This document shows, piece after piece, positions 8,848 to 17,244 of a DNA stretch of 64,000 nt. Within the stretch, counting starts at the first letter, position 1; each line of letters opens with the position of its first letter. The position numbers and the translations under genes were made by a program. Under the pieces are notes generated by a model, which saw nothing but the letters and a program-made list of their open reading frames with translations, ran no database searches and was not told the origin of the DNA. The stretch covers positions 1 through 64,000 of the forward strand of contig NZ_JAVRHT010000010.1 of NCBI RefSeq assembly GCF_031846415.1, given 5' to 3'. This DNA is from Rubrivirga litoralis (GTDB taxonomy: Bacteria; Bacteroidota; Rhodothermia; Rhodothermales; Rubricoccaceae).

Positions 8848-9227
8848 CACGAGGTCGGGTGGAGGTCGAGCCCGGCGAGCCGGAGCTTCTGGTCGAGGAC
8901 GTCGCGCGTGAACGGCTTCATCACGTACTCCGTGGCGCCGGCGTTGAGGGCCGCCGCGACGCTCCCGACGCCTGACTCGGTCGTGACCATTACGACCGGG
9001 ACGCGATCGAAGGCAGCGTCGGCGCGGACGGTCCGGACGAACTCGAGCCCGTCCATGACCGGCATGTTCCAGTCCACGAGCATGACGTCGACCGCCCCGC
9101 CCGTGCGGAGCCGGCCGAGGCCCTCACGGCCGTCGGCGGCCTCGGCCACGTCGAAGCCGAGCGCCGCCAGGTGAGCCCGAACGACGGCGCGGACCGTTCG
9201 GGAGTCGTCGATGATGAGCGCGCGCAT
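8847..9227 (-). CDS. cheY: CheY-type response regulator
   Basis: The 126-aa single receiver has LIIDDSRTVR at the N-terminus, Asp in VMLVDWNMPVMDG, Thr in MVTTES and Lys in VMKPF. These are the CheY functional residues. It lies between the chemoreceptor and cheB in the minus-strand operon. A second CheY, more similar to canonical ones around WNMPNKNG, is encoded at 14684-15052. Which of the two binds the flagellar switch cannot be decided from sequence. The upstream 95 bp to the receptor gene hold only GC boxes. Confidence 0.93.
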   Translation of the reverse strand: MRALIIDDSRTVRAVVRAHLAALGFDVAEAADGREGLGRLRTGGAVDVMLVDWNMPVMDGLEFVRTVRADAAFDRVPVVMVTTESGVGSVAAALNAGATEYVMKPFTRDVLDQKLRLAGLDLHPTS

Positions 9228-9322
9228 GGGCGGGGTGGGTAGAGGCCGCCCCGCCCCGGGGCGGGGCGGGCGGCGTGGAAAGGGGCCGCCCCGCTCGGGG
9301 CGGGGCGGGGCGGCGCGCGGGG

Positions 9323-11371
9323 TCAGGCGTACTGGAACTTGGCGACCACCTGCTGGAGCGTCGCCGCCATGCGGGCCAGCTCCGTCGAGGCCTGCTGGCC
9401 GTCGCGGGCGCCGCCCGAGGTGCTCTCGGCGGCCTGGGCCACGCCCGTGATGTTCTCGGCGATCTCGGTGCTCCCGCGGGCGGCCTCGTTCACGTTCCGG
9501 GCGATCTCGGCGGTCGTCGCGCTCTGCTCCTCGACGGCGCTCGCGATCGTGCCCTGGATGTCGTTGATCTGGCCGATGATTCCGCCGATCTGGCCGATGG
9601 CCTGCACGGCGTTCTGGGTGTCGCCCTGGATCGTCTCGATCTTTTGCCCGATGTCCTCGGTCGCCTGCGCCGTCTGCTTGGCGAGCTCCTTGACCTCGTT
9701 GGCGACGACGGCGAAGCCCTTGCCGGCCTCGCCGGCGCGGGCGGCCTCGATCGTCGCGTTGAGCGCGAGGAGGTTCGTCTGCTGCGCGATCGACGTGATG
9801 ACCTTGATGACGTTGCCGATCTCGACCGAGCTCTCGCCCAGCTTCGAGACGGTCGCGTTCGTCCGCTCGGCGGCGGCGACGGCCTCGGCCGCGATGCGGG
9901 CGGCGTCGGCGGCGTTGCCGGCGACCTCCTTGATCGAGGCCGACATCTCCTCGGCGCCCGTCGCCACGGTCTGCACGTTCTTGTCGACCTGCTCGGCGGC
10001 CGAGGCGGCGGCGCCGGCCTGGCCCGACGTGGTCTCGGCGTCGGTCCCCATCTGGGTCGAGATCGAGCTCATCTCCTCGGACGCCGCCGCGAGGTGCTGG
10101 GCGTTCTCTGCGATCTGGCCGACATCGGTTCGCAGGCCGGCGAGGAACTGGCGGAGACCCTCGGCCATCTGGCCGATGGTGTCATCGCCCTCGACGTCGA
10201 TCTCCTGCGTGAGGTCGCCCTGGGCCGCGGCCTGAACGGTCTGGAGCATCTGCTCTACGCTCTGCTCGAGCCGGAGCCTCGCCTTTACCCGGTCCGAGAT
10301 GTCGCTGGCAAACTTGACGATCTTGATCAGCTCACCGCTGCGGTTGTAGATCGGGTTGTAGGAGGCCTGGATCCAGACTTCTTCGCTGTCCTTCCCGATC
10401 CGACGGAACTCGCTGGCCTGGTACTCGCCGCGGGCGAGGGCCTCCCAGAACTGCCGGTACTCGGCGCTCTGGGCGTGTTCGGCGTCCACGAACATCCGGT
10501 GGTGCCGGCCCTCGATCTCGTCCAGCGTGTAGCCGAGCGTCTGGAGGAAGTTGTCGTTGGCCGTGCGGATCGTCCCGTCGACGTCGAACTCGATGACGGC
10601 CTGTGCCCTCCCGATGGCCTCGATCTGGCCTTGGAAGTCAGCGTTCTGTTCGAGGAGCGCGTTGAGCTCGTCCTTGATCTGGCTAAAGTGCTCGGTCCGG
10701 TCGGTGCCGGGGTCGGCCTCGATGACCGTAACGTCCATCCCGAACGACTCGACGGTGCTCAGGAGGAATGAGTCGGCGATGGCCTGTAGGTCGAGGTTCC
10801 AGACCTTCTGGAGCGCCTCCATCGCGCGATCGACGTACTCGGCGTCGGGGTGCTCCCGGCCCAGGTGCTCGCGCGTGAGCCGGCCCAGCTCGGAGTACGC
10901 CCCGGCGTACCACTTGAACGGGAGGTTAATCCGGTCGTGGACCTTCCCGATGTGGAGCCGCGTCTCGAAGTACGCCACGTCGTAGCCGCTGGCGGCACCG
11001 GCGAAGCAGCCTGTGAAGTAGCCGGTCTGGGCTGTTTCGAGGTGCTGGCGAAGCGAACCGAGCGTGTGGCCGCCGGTCTCAGCGAACGACTCGAAAAAGC
11101 GGACGGTCGGGCCAAACTCGAACTGCCAGTCGTAGAACTCGCGGACGACTTCGGGGCCGTGCTCCTCGGCCCACGGCGTGAGCTCGGCGAGGATCTGGAG
11201 TTCGGCGTCGCCGAGGCGGATAAACTGGCGGCGGAGGTCGAGCGTCTGCTCATCGATCCCAAACCTGTCGGCGAGCGGGTGGCCGCCCCTGGTCGGGCGG
11301 GCGGGGCGCCCCGGGGCGGGGCGGGTGGCGGCGATGCGGCCGGTGTGTCCGTTGGTGCGGAGCGTTTCCAT
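9323..11371 (-). CDS. Globin-coupled methyl-accepting chemotaxis protein with PAS domain (HemAT-like)
   Basis: The 682-aa soluble chemoreceptor has no membrane helix. Residues about 35-200 form a protoglobin sensor: IGKVHDRINLPFKWYAGAY at about 141-159 matches the heme-pocket signature of HemAT-type globins, with His145 as likely proximal ligand. A PAS domain follows (about 245-365), then a HAMP-like segment and the MCP signalling coiled coil with the highly conserved hairpin IAQQTNLLALNATIEAARAG. Globin-coupled receptors sense oxygen; adding a PAS between globin and signalling domain is less common and might add redox or ligand input. It lies directly after cheW in the operon, so it probably signals to this CheA. 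Confidence 0.93.
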   Translation of the reverse strand: METLRTNGHTGRIAATRPAPGRPARPTRGGHPLADRFGIDEQTLDLRRQFIRLGDAELQILAELTPWAEEHGPEVVREFYDWQFEFGPTVRFFESFAETGGHTLGSLRQHLETAQTGYFTGCFAGAASGYDVAYFETRLHIGKVHDRINLPFKWYAGAYSELGRLTREHLGREHPDAEYVDRAMEALQKVWNLDLQAIADSFLLSTVESFGMDVTVIEADPGTDRTEHFSQIKDELNALLEQNADFQGQIEAIGRAQAVIEFDVDGTIRTANDNFLQTLGYTLDEIEGRHHRMFVDAEHAQSAEYRQFWEALARGEYQASEFRRIGKDSEEVWIQASYNPIYNRSGELIKIVKFASDISDRVKARLRLEQSVEQMLQTVQAAAQGDLTQEIDVEGDDTIGQMAEGLRQFLAGLRTDVGQIAENAQHLAAASEEMSSISTQMGTDAETTSGQAGAAASAAEQVDKNVQTVATGAEEMSASIKEVAGNAADAARIAAEAVAAAERTNATVSKLGESSVEIGNVIKVITSIAQQTNLLALNATIEAARAGEAGKGFAVVANEVKELAKQTAQATEDIGQKIETIQGDTQNAVQAIGQIGGIIGQINDIQGTIASAVEEQSATTAEIARNVNEAARGSTEIAENITGVAQAAESTSGGARDGQQASTELARMAATLQQVVAKFQYA

Positions 11372-11415
11372 GGTCGGGGGGGCGGGGTTTGTGCGGGGGG
11401 AGAGCGCGGCGCGCG

Positions 11416-11889
11416 TTAAGCGCGGGCGGGGAGGTTCAGCGTGCGGTCGGCGTCCATCACGAGGAGGAGCTGGCCGTCGAGCTTGTAGACGCCGGTGACG
11501 ACGTCGCGCACGCGGCCGGTGAGGGTCTCGGGCGGCGGTTCGAGGGCGTCGGCGGCCGGCTCGACGACGTCGCCGATCTGGTCGACGAGCAGGCTCACGG
11601 TGTCGTCGCCGGCCCGGACGATCACGTTCATGGGCTGGTCCTCGGGGGCGAGTCCGTCGAGCGGGCGCTCGGCGAGCCCGAGCCGGAGCCGGAGGTCGAC
11701 GGCAGGGACGACCTGGCCGCGGAGGTTGATGAGCCCGCGCGTCTCGGGCGGGGCGAGCGGGACCGGGGTCATCTCCTGGAACCGGAGGACCTCCTGGACC
11801 TGGAGGACGTCGACGCCGAAGTGGAGGCCGTCGAGCGAGAACGTGCAGAGCTGCATGTGAGCGGCGTCGGCCGCGGGCGAGGGCGTCAT
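11416..11889 (-). CDS. cheW: Chemotaxis coupling protein CheW
   Basis: CheW links receptors to CheA. The 157-aa product has the two-barrel CheW fold pattern with FSLDGLHFGVDVLQVQEVL near residue 20 and NLRGQVVPAVDLR at about 66. The ATG at 11889 overlaps the cheA TGA as ATGA. An internal Met at residue 12 (MQLCTF) is a possible alternative start, since residues 1-11 precede the fold. The gene continues the operon into the chemoreceptor gene 44 bp downstream. Confidence 0.95.
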   Translation of the reverse strand: MTPSPAADAAHMQLCTFSLDGLHFGVDVLQVQEVLRFQEMTPVPLAPPETRGLINLRGQVVPAVDLRLRLGLAERPLDGLAPEDQPMNVIVRAGDDTVSLLVDQIGDVVEPAADALEPPPETLTGRVRDVVTGVYKLDGQLLLVMDADRTLNLPARA

Positions 11890-14522
11890 AGCGAGGCGAG
11901 GTCGAAGGCGGGGGCGGGCGGGGCGGTGGCGGCGCCGTCGCCGGACGGGACGGCGGCGCCGGCGGCCTTCCCGACGAAGTGATCGACGTCGACGAGTTCG
12001 GTCACGCGGCCCTGGACCACGGCCACGCCGGCGAGCCCAGCCGCGCCGGCCGCCCGGCGCTGGACCTCGACGGCGTCCTCGACGATGTCGACGACGGCGT
12101 CGACGACGAGCCCGACGGGCGCCCCGCCCCGCTCGCAGACGACGACCTGGAGCGGGTCCGAGGCGGCGTCGGCGCCGAGCAGGCGGACGAGCGGCATGAG
12201 CGCGCCGCGGTACTGGACGAGCTCCTCGTCGCCGGCCCGCTCGACGCGGTCGGCGGCGATCTCTTCGAGGCGCGAGACGGCGGCGAGCGGGAGGGCGAGC
12301 CGGTCGTGGCGGCCAGCGCGAGCGAGCAGCAGCGACTCCCGGTCGTCGGCGCGCGCGCGGTCGGCCTCGGCGGCCACGCGGCCCTTGGCCTCCTCGGAGA
12401 GCACGCGGGCGCGCTCGGCGAGCCCGAGCACGTCGAGGATGAGCGCGACCCGGCCGTCGCCCATGATCGTGGCCCCGGCGTAGGTCGCGAGCGCCTTGAG
12501 CTGCGTGCTCAGCGGCTTGACGACGATCTCCTCGGAGTCGACGACCTCGTCGACCACGAGCCCGAACGTCTGCTCGTCGGCCTGGAGCACGACGATGTTG
12601 AGCGGGGTGGGCTCGTCGCCGCCGGGCTCGCCGTCGCCGGGCGGGGCGGGGGCCAGGAGGCCGGGGCCGAGCCCGAGCTGCTCGGCGAGCGAGACGAGCG
12701 GGAGCAGCTTGCCGCGGAGCCGGTAGACCGGCGCGTCGTGGATGGTCTCGATGCCGGCCCCGACCGCCCCGCCCTCGAGGCGGACGAGCTCGAGGAGGTT
12801 GACCTGGGGGATGGCGAACCGGCTGCCCCCGGCCTTGACGAGGAGGGCCGGGATGATGGCGAGCGTGAGCGGGATCTTGATGCGGAAGGTGGTCCCGCGC
12901 CCGAGCCGGCTGTGGACGTCGACGGTCCCACCGATCTTCTCGATGTTCGTCTTGACGACGTCCATGCCCACGCCCCGCCCCGAGATGTTGCTGACGGTCT
13001 GGGCCGTCGAGAAGCCGGGGAGGAACACGAGGTGGAGCGCCTCGCGGGCGCTCATGGCCTCGGCCGCCGACGCGCTGATGAGCCCGCGCTCGACAGCCTT
13101 CGCCTTCATCTTGTCGGGGTCGATGCCGCCGCCGTCGTCGACGATCTCCATGTTGACTTGGCCGCCCTCGTGGTAGGCCCGGAGCAGGAGGAGCCCCTCG
13201 GCCGGCTTCCCAGCCGCCTCGCGCTCGGCCGGCCGCTCGACGCCGTGGTCGCACGCGTTGCGGACGAGGTGCGTGAGCGGGTCCTTGATGGCCTCGATAA
13301 TCGTCTTGTCGAGCTCGGTGTCGGCCCCCTCCATCTCAATCTGGATCTCCTTCTCGCACTCGACGGCGAGGTCGCGGACGATGCGGGGGAACTTGTTCCA
13401 GACGTTCCCGATGGGCTGCATCCGCGTCTTCATGACGCCCTCCTGGAGCTCGGTCGTGAGGAGGTTGAGGTGTTGGGACGGCACGAGCAGCTCGGCCTCG
13501 TCGCGGGCGTTGGCGTACTGGAGGATCTGGTTCCGCGTGAGGACCAGCTCGCCGACGAGGTTCATGAGCCCGTCGAGCAGGTCGACGTCGACGCGGATCG
13601 TGCTGTCGGCCGCCGACACACGGGCGGGGGCTTCGGACGACGCCGCGGGCGGGGCGGGCGCTGCGGGCGGGGTGGGGACCGCGGGCGGGGCGGGCGCCGG
13701 AGCCGCCCCGCTCGGCGCCTCGGCGGGCGGCGTGGCCTCCGCGCTCTCGTCGGCCTCGGCCACCCCGCCCGGCTCGTCGGCCGGCGGGGCGGGCGGGGCG
13801 GGCGCGGCGCCGGCGGGCTCGTACGTGCCGTCGCCGTGCATGACGAGCAGGCCGGCCTTGTTGAGCGCCGTGAGGTGGTTGCGGACGGTCCCCTCGGTGA
13901 CGCCGCGCTCCTCGGCGAGCTGGTCGATGGGGATGGGGCCGCCGGCGTCGGCGTGGAGCCAGCGGAGCACGGCGAACGTCTCGTCGGGGCCGGGCGAGCC
14001 GGTCCCCGCGGGCGGGGCGGCGGGGCGGGGCGGGGCCGCCGCGCTCGGGGCGTCGGGCGCCGCGTCGGCCGCGGGCGGGGCGGCGCCCGGCTCCTCGGCG
14101 GGCGGGGCGGTGTCGGCCGGCTCCTCGGCGGGCTCGGGCGGGGCGTCGCCGGACTGGAGGGCCTGGAGCGTGGCGACGAGGGCCGAGAAGTCGTCGTCGC
14201 CCTCGGTGCCGTCGGCCTCGACGTGGGCGAGGATCCGCCGCATGGCGTCGAGCAGCGACAGGAGCGCCGCGGCCAGCGCCGCGCTCGGCTCGACGGCCCC
14301 GGTGCGGAGCAGGTCGAGCAGGCTCTCGCCCACGTGCGTGATGTCGACGAGCTTGTTGTAGCCCAGGAAGCCGCTCGTCCCCTTCACCGTGTGGACCCCG
14401 CGGAAGATGCGCGAGAGGAGCTCGGCGTCGCTCTCCCCGCGCTCGAGCGCGAGGAGGTCGTTGTCGAGGGCGTCGAGGATTTCCGAGCACTCGACGAGGT
14501 ACTCCTGGACAAGCTCCTCCAT
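11886..14522 (-). CDS. cheA: Chemotaxis histidine kinase CheA with an inserted winged-helix-like segment
   Basis: CheA phosphorylates CheY and CheB in response to receptors. The 878-aa product has an HPt domain (1-105, phospho-acceptor His44 in HTVKGTSGFLG), the P3 dimerisation helices (about 305-365), an HATPase domain (N box HLVRNACDHGVE, G box DDGGGIDPDK) and two CheW-like domains (about 554-690 and 730-860). Between HPt and P3, residues about 179-237 look like a winged helix (VLRWLHA to VTEGTVRNHLTALNKAGLL) bounded by Ala/Pro linkers, where ordinary CheA has the CheY-binding P2. The ATG is at 14522, about 40 bp from a sigma-28-like promoter. Confidence 0.95.
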   Translation of the reverse strand: MEELVQEYLVECSEILDALDNDLLALERGESDAELLSRIFRGVHTVKGTSGFLGYNKLVDITHVGESLLDLLRTGAVEPSAALAAALLSLLDAMRRILAHVEADGTEGDDDFSALVATLQALQSGDAPPEPAEEPADTAPPAEEPGAAPPAADAAPDAPSAAAPPRPAAPPAGTGSPGPDETFAVLRWLHADAGGPIPIDQLAEERGVTEGTVRNHLTALNKAGLLVMHGDGTYEPAGAAPAPPAPPADEPGGVAEADESAEATPPAEAPSGAAPAPAPPAVPTPPAAPAPPAASSEAPARVSAADSTIRVDVDLLDGLMNLVGELVLTRNQILQYANARDEAELLVPSQHLNLLTTELQEGVMKTRMQPIGNVWNKFPRIVRDLAVECEKEIQIEMEGADTELDKTIIEAIKDPLTHLVRNACDHGVERPAEREAAGKPAEGLLLLRAYHEGGQVNMEIVDDGGGIDPDKMKAKAVERGLISASAAEAMSAREALHLVFLPGFSTAQTVSNISGRGVGMDVVKTNIEKIGGTVDVHSRLGRGTTFRIKIPLTLAIIPALLVKAGGSRFAIPQVNLLELVRLEGGAVGAGIETIHDAPVYRLRGKLLPLVSLAEQLGLGPGLLAPAPPGDGEPGGDEPTPLNIVVLQADEQTFGLVVDEVVDSEEIVVKPLSTQLKALATYAGATIMGDGRVALILDVLGLAERARVLSEEAKGRVAAEADRARADDRESLLLARAGRHDRLALPLAAVSRLEEIAADRVERAGDEELVQYRGALMPLVRLLGADAASDPLQVVVCERGGAPVGLVVDAVVDIVEDAVEVQRRAAGAAGLAGVAVVQGRVTELVDVDHFVGKAAGAAVPSGDGAATAPPAPAFDLASL

Positions 14523-14563
14523 AGGGGTTCGGGGCGGGGGGGGGGACGGGCGGTTCCCCCACC

Positions 14564-14592
14564 CTATCGGCCTGGCCGCCCCGCCCCCTTAA
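14564..14592 (-). promoter_or_regulatory. Sigma-28-like promoter for the cheA operon
   Basis: On the minus strand, GCCGATAG (complement of 14564-14571) follows TTAA (14589-14592) after 17 bp, or TAAG after 16 bp. The spacing is slightly longer than the usual 15. It faces away from the matching site at 14630-14656, giving divergent class-3-type promoters. The cheA ATG is about 40 bp downstream. Confidence 0.45.
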
Positions 14593-14629
14593 CCGGCGGC
14601 CCCTTTTTTTCTCGGGGGCGGGCCAGCCC

Positions 14630-14656
14630 TTAAGGGGCGGGGCGGCGCGCCGATAC
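14630..14656 (+). promoter_or_regulatory. Sigma-28-like promoter for cheY-cheZ
   Basis: TTAA at 14630-14633, a 15-bp spacer and GCCGATAC at 14649-14656 match the flagellar sigma-28 consensus TAAA-N15-GCCGATAA closely. The predicted start is about 20 bp before the cheY ATG at 14684. It is the best of the three sites of this type seen in the window. Confidence 0.6.
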
Positions 14657-14683
14657 CGCCGCCTCACGTTCCCCCACCCCGCC

Positions 14684-15052
14684 ATGAAATTCCTCGTCGT
14701 CGACGACTCGTCGACCATGCGGCGCATCGTCTCCAACGCGCTTCGCGACCTCGGCTACACCGACATCGTCGACGCCGCCGACGGAGTCGAGGGTCTCGCC
14801 CAACTCGAAGCCGCCCGCCCCGACTTTCTCGTCACGGACTGGAACATGCCCAACAAGAACGGGCTCGAGCTCACGCAGGCCGTCCGGTCCCACCCCGAGT
14901 TCAGCGAGCTCCCGATCCTCATGATCACGACGCGTGGCATGAAGGAGGACGTGGTCGCCGCCATGCAGGCCCGCGTCAACAACTACGTCGTCAAGCCCTT
15001 CACGGCCCAGGTCCTGGGCGAGAAGATCGACGCCATCCTCAAAACCGCGTAA
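14684..15052 (+). CDS. cheY: Chemotaxis response regulator CheY
   Basis: The 122-aa receiver starts MKFLVVDDSSTMRRIV. Asp in FLVTDWNMPNKNG, Thr in MITTRG and Lys in VVKPF are all in place, which is the classic CheY pattern. Phosphorylated CheY binds the FliM/FliY switch. The start codon lies about 20 bp after a sigma-28-like promoter, and the CheZ-like gene begins 4 bp after its stop, so the pair should be co-expressed and antagonistic. Confidence 0.96.
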   Translation: MKFLVVDDSSTMRRIVSNALRDLGYTDIVDAADGVEGLAQLEAARPDFLVTDWNMPNKNGLELTQAVRSHPEFSELPILMITTRGMKEDVVAAMQARVNNYVVKPFTAQVLGEKIDAILKTA

Positions 15053-15056
15053 GCCC

Positions 15057-15836
15057 ATGCCCACGGCCTCGAACCCCGCCCCCATCCTGGACCGGCTCGT
15101 CGAGCTCCGCACGGTGTTCGAGGCCGGGCAGCGCGCGGTCTCGTTCGCCGAGGAGCTCTCGTCGCTCATCCTCGACGTGCTCCCGCTGCTCTCCGAGATC
15201 GACGGGTCGCTCCGCGAGAGCGCCGGCCAGATGCCGGAGGCCACGCTCCAGATCCAGAGCGTGACCGAGGCGACGGAGGTGGCGACGACCGAGATCCTCG
15301 ACCTCGTCGACGCCGTCCGCGCCCGGCTCTCGCCGCCCGCCCCGCCCGACGGTCCGCCCGGGGCCGCCGACCGGCTCCGCAGCCTGCTCCGCGACCGCCT
15401 GGACGACGCCGCCCTCCTGGCCGACGCCGAGGCGCTCCTCGACGAGGCCGACGCCGACGAGGCCGCCCGCGCCGAGGCCGAGGCCGCGCGGCTCGACGCG
15501 GCCCGGCGCGACCTCGACCGAATCCTCGTCTCGCTCCAGGTCCAGGACATCACGGCCCAGCAGCTGGCCTCGGTCAACCACCTCATCGAGTCGGTCCGCT
15601 ACCGGCTCAACAAGCTCGTCCGCTGGGTCTCGGCCGAGGGCGGGGTGGCGCCCGACGACGACGGCCCGCCGGTCGACGCCGGCACGTTCGACGCCGACGC
15701 CCGCTACGTGCGCCCGGACTCGCTCCAGGCCGACGTCGACCGCGCGGCGGCCGAGGCGCTCGCGTCTGGCGACGGCGCCTCCGCGGCGGCCGGCCCGACG
15801 AGCCAGGACGACATCGACGCCCTGTTCGGCGCCTGA
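15057..15836 (+). CDS. cheZ: CheZ-like CheY-P phosphatase
   Basis: The 259-aa product is largely helical and acidic. Residues about 150-185 contain SLQVQDITAQQLASVNHLIE, which resembles the CheZ signature around the catalytic Gln (DxxxQ). The C-terminal SQDDIDALFGA resembles the CheY-binding tail of CheZ and the N-terminal EIDALL peptide of FliM. CheZ dephosphorylates CheY-P; the position 4 bp after cheY fits. The region between residues 95 and 150 is an Ala/Glu-rich helix that is not conserved in CheZ. The assignment is family-level rather than certain. Confidence 0.8.
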   Translation: MPTASNPAPILDRLVELRTVFEAGQRAVSFAEELSSLILDVLPLLSEIDGSLRESAGQMPEATLQIQSVTEATEVATTEILDLVDAVRARLSPPAPPDGPPGAADRLRSLLRDRLDDAALLADAEALLDEADADEAARAEAEAARLDAARRDLDRILVSLQVQDITAQQLASVNHLIESVRYRLNKLVRWVSAEGGVAPDDDGPPVDAGTFDADARYVRPDSLQADVDRAAAEALASGDGASAAAGPTSQDDIDALFGA

Positions 15837-15857
15837 CGCCGGCGGCCCGACCGTTCT

Positions 15858-15900
15858 GCCGCCCCGCCCCGCCCCTCCGGCGCGGGCGGGGCGGCTCGTT
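15858..15900 (+). terminator. GC-box hairpin with a short T-run after cheZ
   Basis: GCCGCCCCGCCC at 15858-15869 pairs with GGGCGGGGCGGC at 15884-15895, and TCGTTT follows. It lies 22 bp after the cheZ stop and would separate cheYZ from the fliM operon. Confidence 0.45.
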
Positions 15901-16173
15901 TGGGCAACCCCGCGAGGCGCCCGCGGGCGGGGCGGACGGCGGCGTTCGTCGCCCGGCCGCCGAGGGCGGGCGCTGCGCGGACCGGCACTCGCCGCGCGAG
16001 GCGCCACCCCGCCCCGCTCGCCACCAAGTTCTGTGCAGAGAGAGCGGACGCGCCGCCGCCGCCGAGGGCGGGGCGGCACCTGGCGACCGCCCCGCCCGGG
16101 CACATTTTTCCGGCCGCCCGTGCCGGGGCGCCCGCCACCGCTGCGGACGCCGCTCCTGACGGCGAGCCCGCGT

Positions 16174-16188
16174 TGGCACGCCGCTTGG
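16174..16188 (+). promoter_or_regulatory. Sigma-54-like promoter upstream of fliM
   Basis: TGGCACG at 16174-16180, CCGC, then TTGG at 16185-16188 resembles the -24/-12 consensus TGGCACG-N4-TTGC. The GG-to-final-pair spacing of 10 is right, but the last base is G instead of C. It is about 50 bp before the fliM ATG. Sigma-54 control of middle flagellar genes is common in other phyla; use here is inference. Confidence 0.35.
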
Positions 16189-16236
16189 TGTCCCGCGGGA
16201 CCCCGCCCGGCCGCCCCGGCCACCCCGCCCGCCCGC

Positions 16237-17244
16237 ATGTCCAAGACCCTCAACCAGGCCGAGATCGACTCCCTGCTCAGCGGCCAGCTGGGGGGCGAGC
16301 CGCCGCCGCCCGGCGGGGGCGGGGCGGGCGCCGCCGCGGCCCGCGTGTCGCCGTACGACTTTACGCGGCCCCGCCTGTTCTCGCAGGAGCAGATGCGGGT
16401 GCTCCAGCGGGTCCACGAGCTGTTCGCCCGCGACATCTCGGTCTACCTCTCGTCCCAGCTGCGGACGATGGTCGAGGTCTCGCTCACGGCCGTCGGCCAG
16501 GTCACGTACTCCGAGTACGTGGCGTCGAGCGCGTGGCCGTCGGCGCTGTACATCGGCGAGGTCGAGGAGCTGGGCGACCGGCTCCTCTTCGAGATCGACC
16601 CGGCGTTCGTGATCTACACGGTCGAGAAGCTGTTCGGGGGTCCCGGGCACTTTCTGGAGGTCCCCCGCGAGGTCTCGAAGATCGAGCAGCGGATCATGAG
16701 CCGCGTGATCCGCAAGGCGTTCTCCGAGCTGGAGGCGGCGTGGGAGCAGGCCCACCAGGTCACGATCCACGAGGTCGGCTTCGAGAGCAACGCCGAGTTT
16801 ATCCAGATCCTCCCGAGCATGGAGCCCGGGATCGTCGCGGCCTTCGAGATGCGGGTGCAGGGGCGCCTCGTCCCGCTCAACCTGTTCTACCCGTACTCGC
16901 TCCTTGACAAGATGGTGGGCGGGGCGGGCATGCGGCGGTGGGCGGCCAACGCGACCCAGGAGGTCCCGGCGCCCGTCCGCGACCAGTACGAGGGCGCCCT
17001 CCGGTCGATGGACGTCGAGCTCCGCGCCGAGCTCGGCCGGACCCGCCTCTCGATCTCCGACATCGCCGGGCTCCGCGAAGGCGACGTCATCCCGCTCCAG
17101 CGCTGGACGAAGGACCCGCTCCGCGTCACGATCGGAGAGCGCGAGACGCTCGTCGCCGCCGCCGGCCGCGCCGGCAAGCAGTACGCCCTCCGCGTCCTCG
17201 AGGTGCCGTCCGTGGCCCTCCACGCCCCTCCCCCTACCCCATGA
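16237..17244 (+). CDS. fliM: Flagellar motor switch protein FliM
   Basis: FliM is a C-ring protein that binds CheY-P and sets rotation direction. The 335-aa product starts with the CheY-binding peptide LNQAEIDSLLSG, then a Gly/Pro linker, the CheC-like middle domain (about 45-235, starting YDFTRPRLFS and including YLSSQLRTMVEVSL) and a C-terminal SpoA domain (about 250-325). The ATG at 16237 begins directly at the CheY-binding peptide. The stop overlaps the fliY start as ATGA. Confidence 0.97.
   Translation: MSKTLNQAEIDSLLSGQLGGEPPPPGGGGAGAAAARVSPYDFTRPRLFSQEQMRVLQRVHELFARDISVYLSSQLRTMVEVSLTAVGQVTYSEYVASSAWPSALYIGEVEELGDRLLFEIDPAFVIYTVEKLFGGPGHFLEVPREVSKIEQRIMSRVIRKAFSELEAAWEQAHQVTIHEVGFESNAEFIQILPSMEPGIVAAFEMRVQGRLVPLNLFYPYSLLDKMVGGAGMRRWAANATQEVPAPVRDQYEGALRSMDVELRAELGRTRLSISDIAGLREGDVIPLQRWTKDPLRVTIGERETLVAAAGRAGKQYALRVLEVPSVALHAPPPTP

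Larger units (their letters stand above)
15837..16236 (+). other. Intergenic region (400 bp) between cheZ and fliM
   Basis: No gene is supported here. It begins with a GC-box hairpin at 15858-15895, contains further GC boxes, and carries a sigma-54-like promoter motif at 16174-16188. The in-frame open stretch before fliM (from 16033) is Arg/Pro/Gly low complexity and is best read as leader sequence. Confidence 0.55.
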
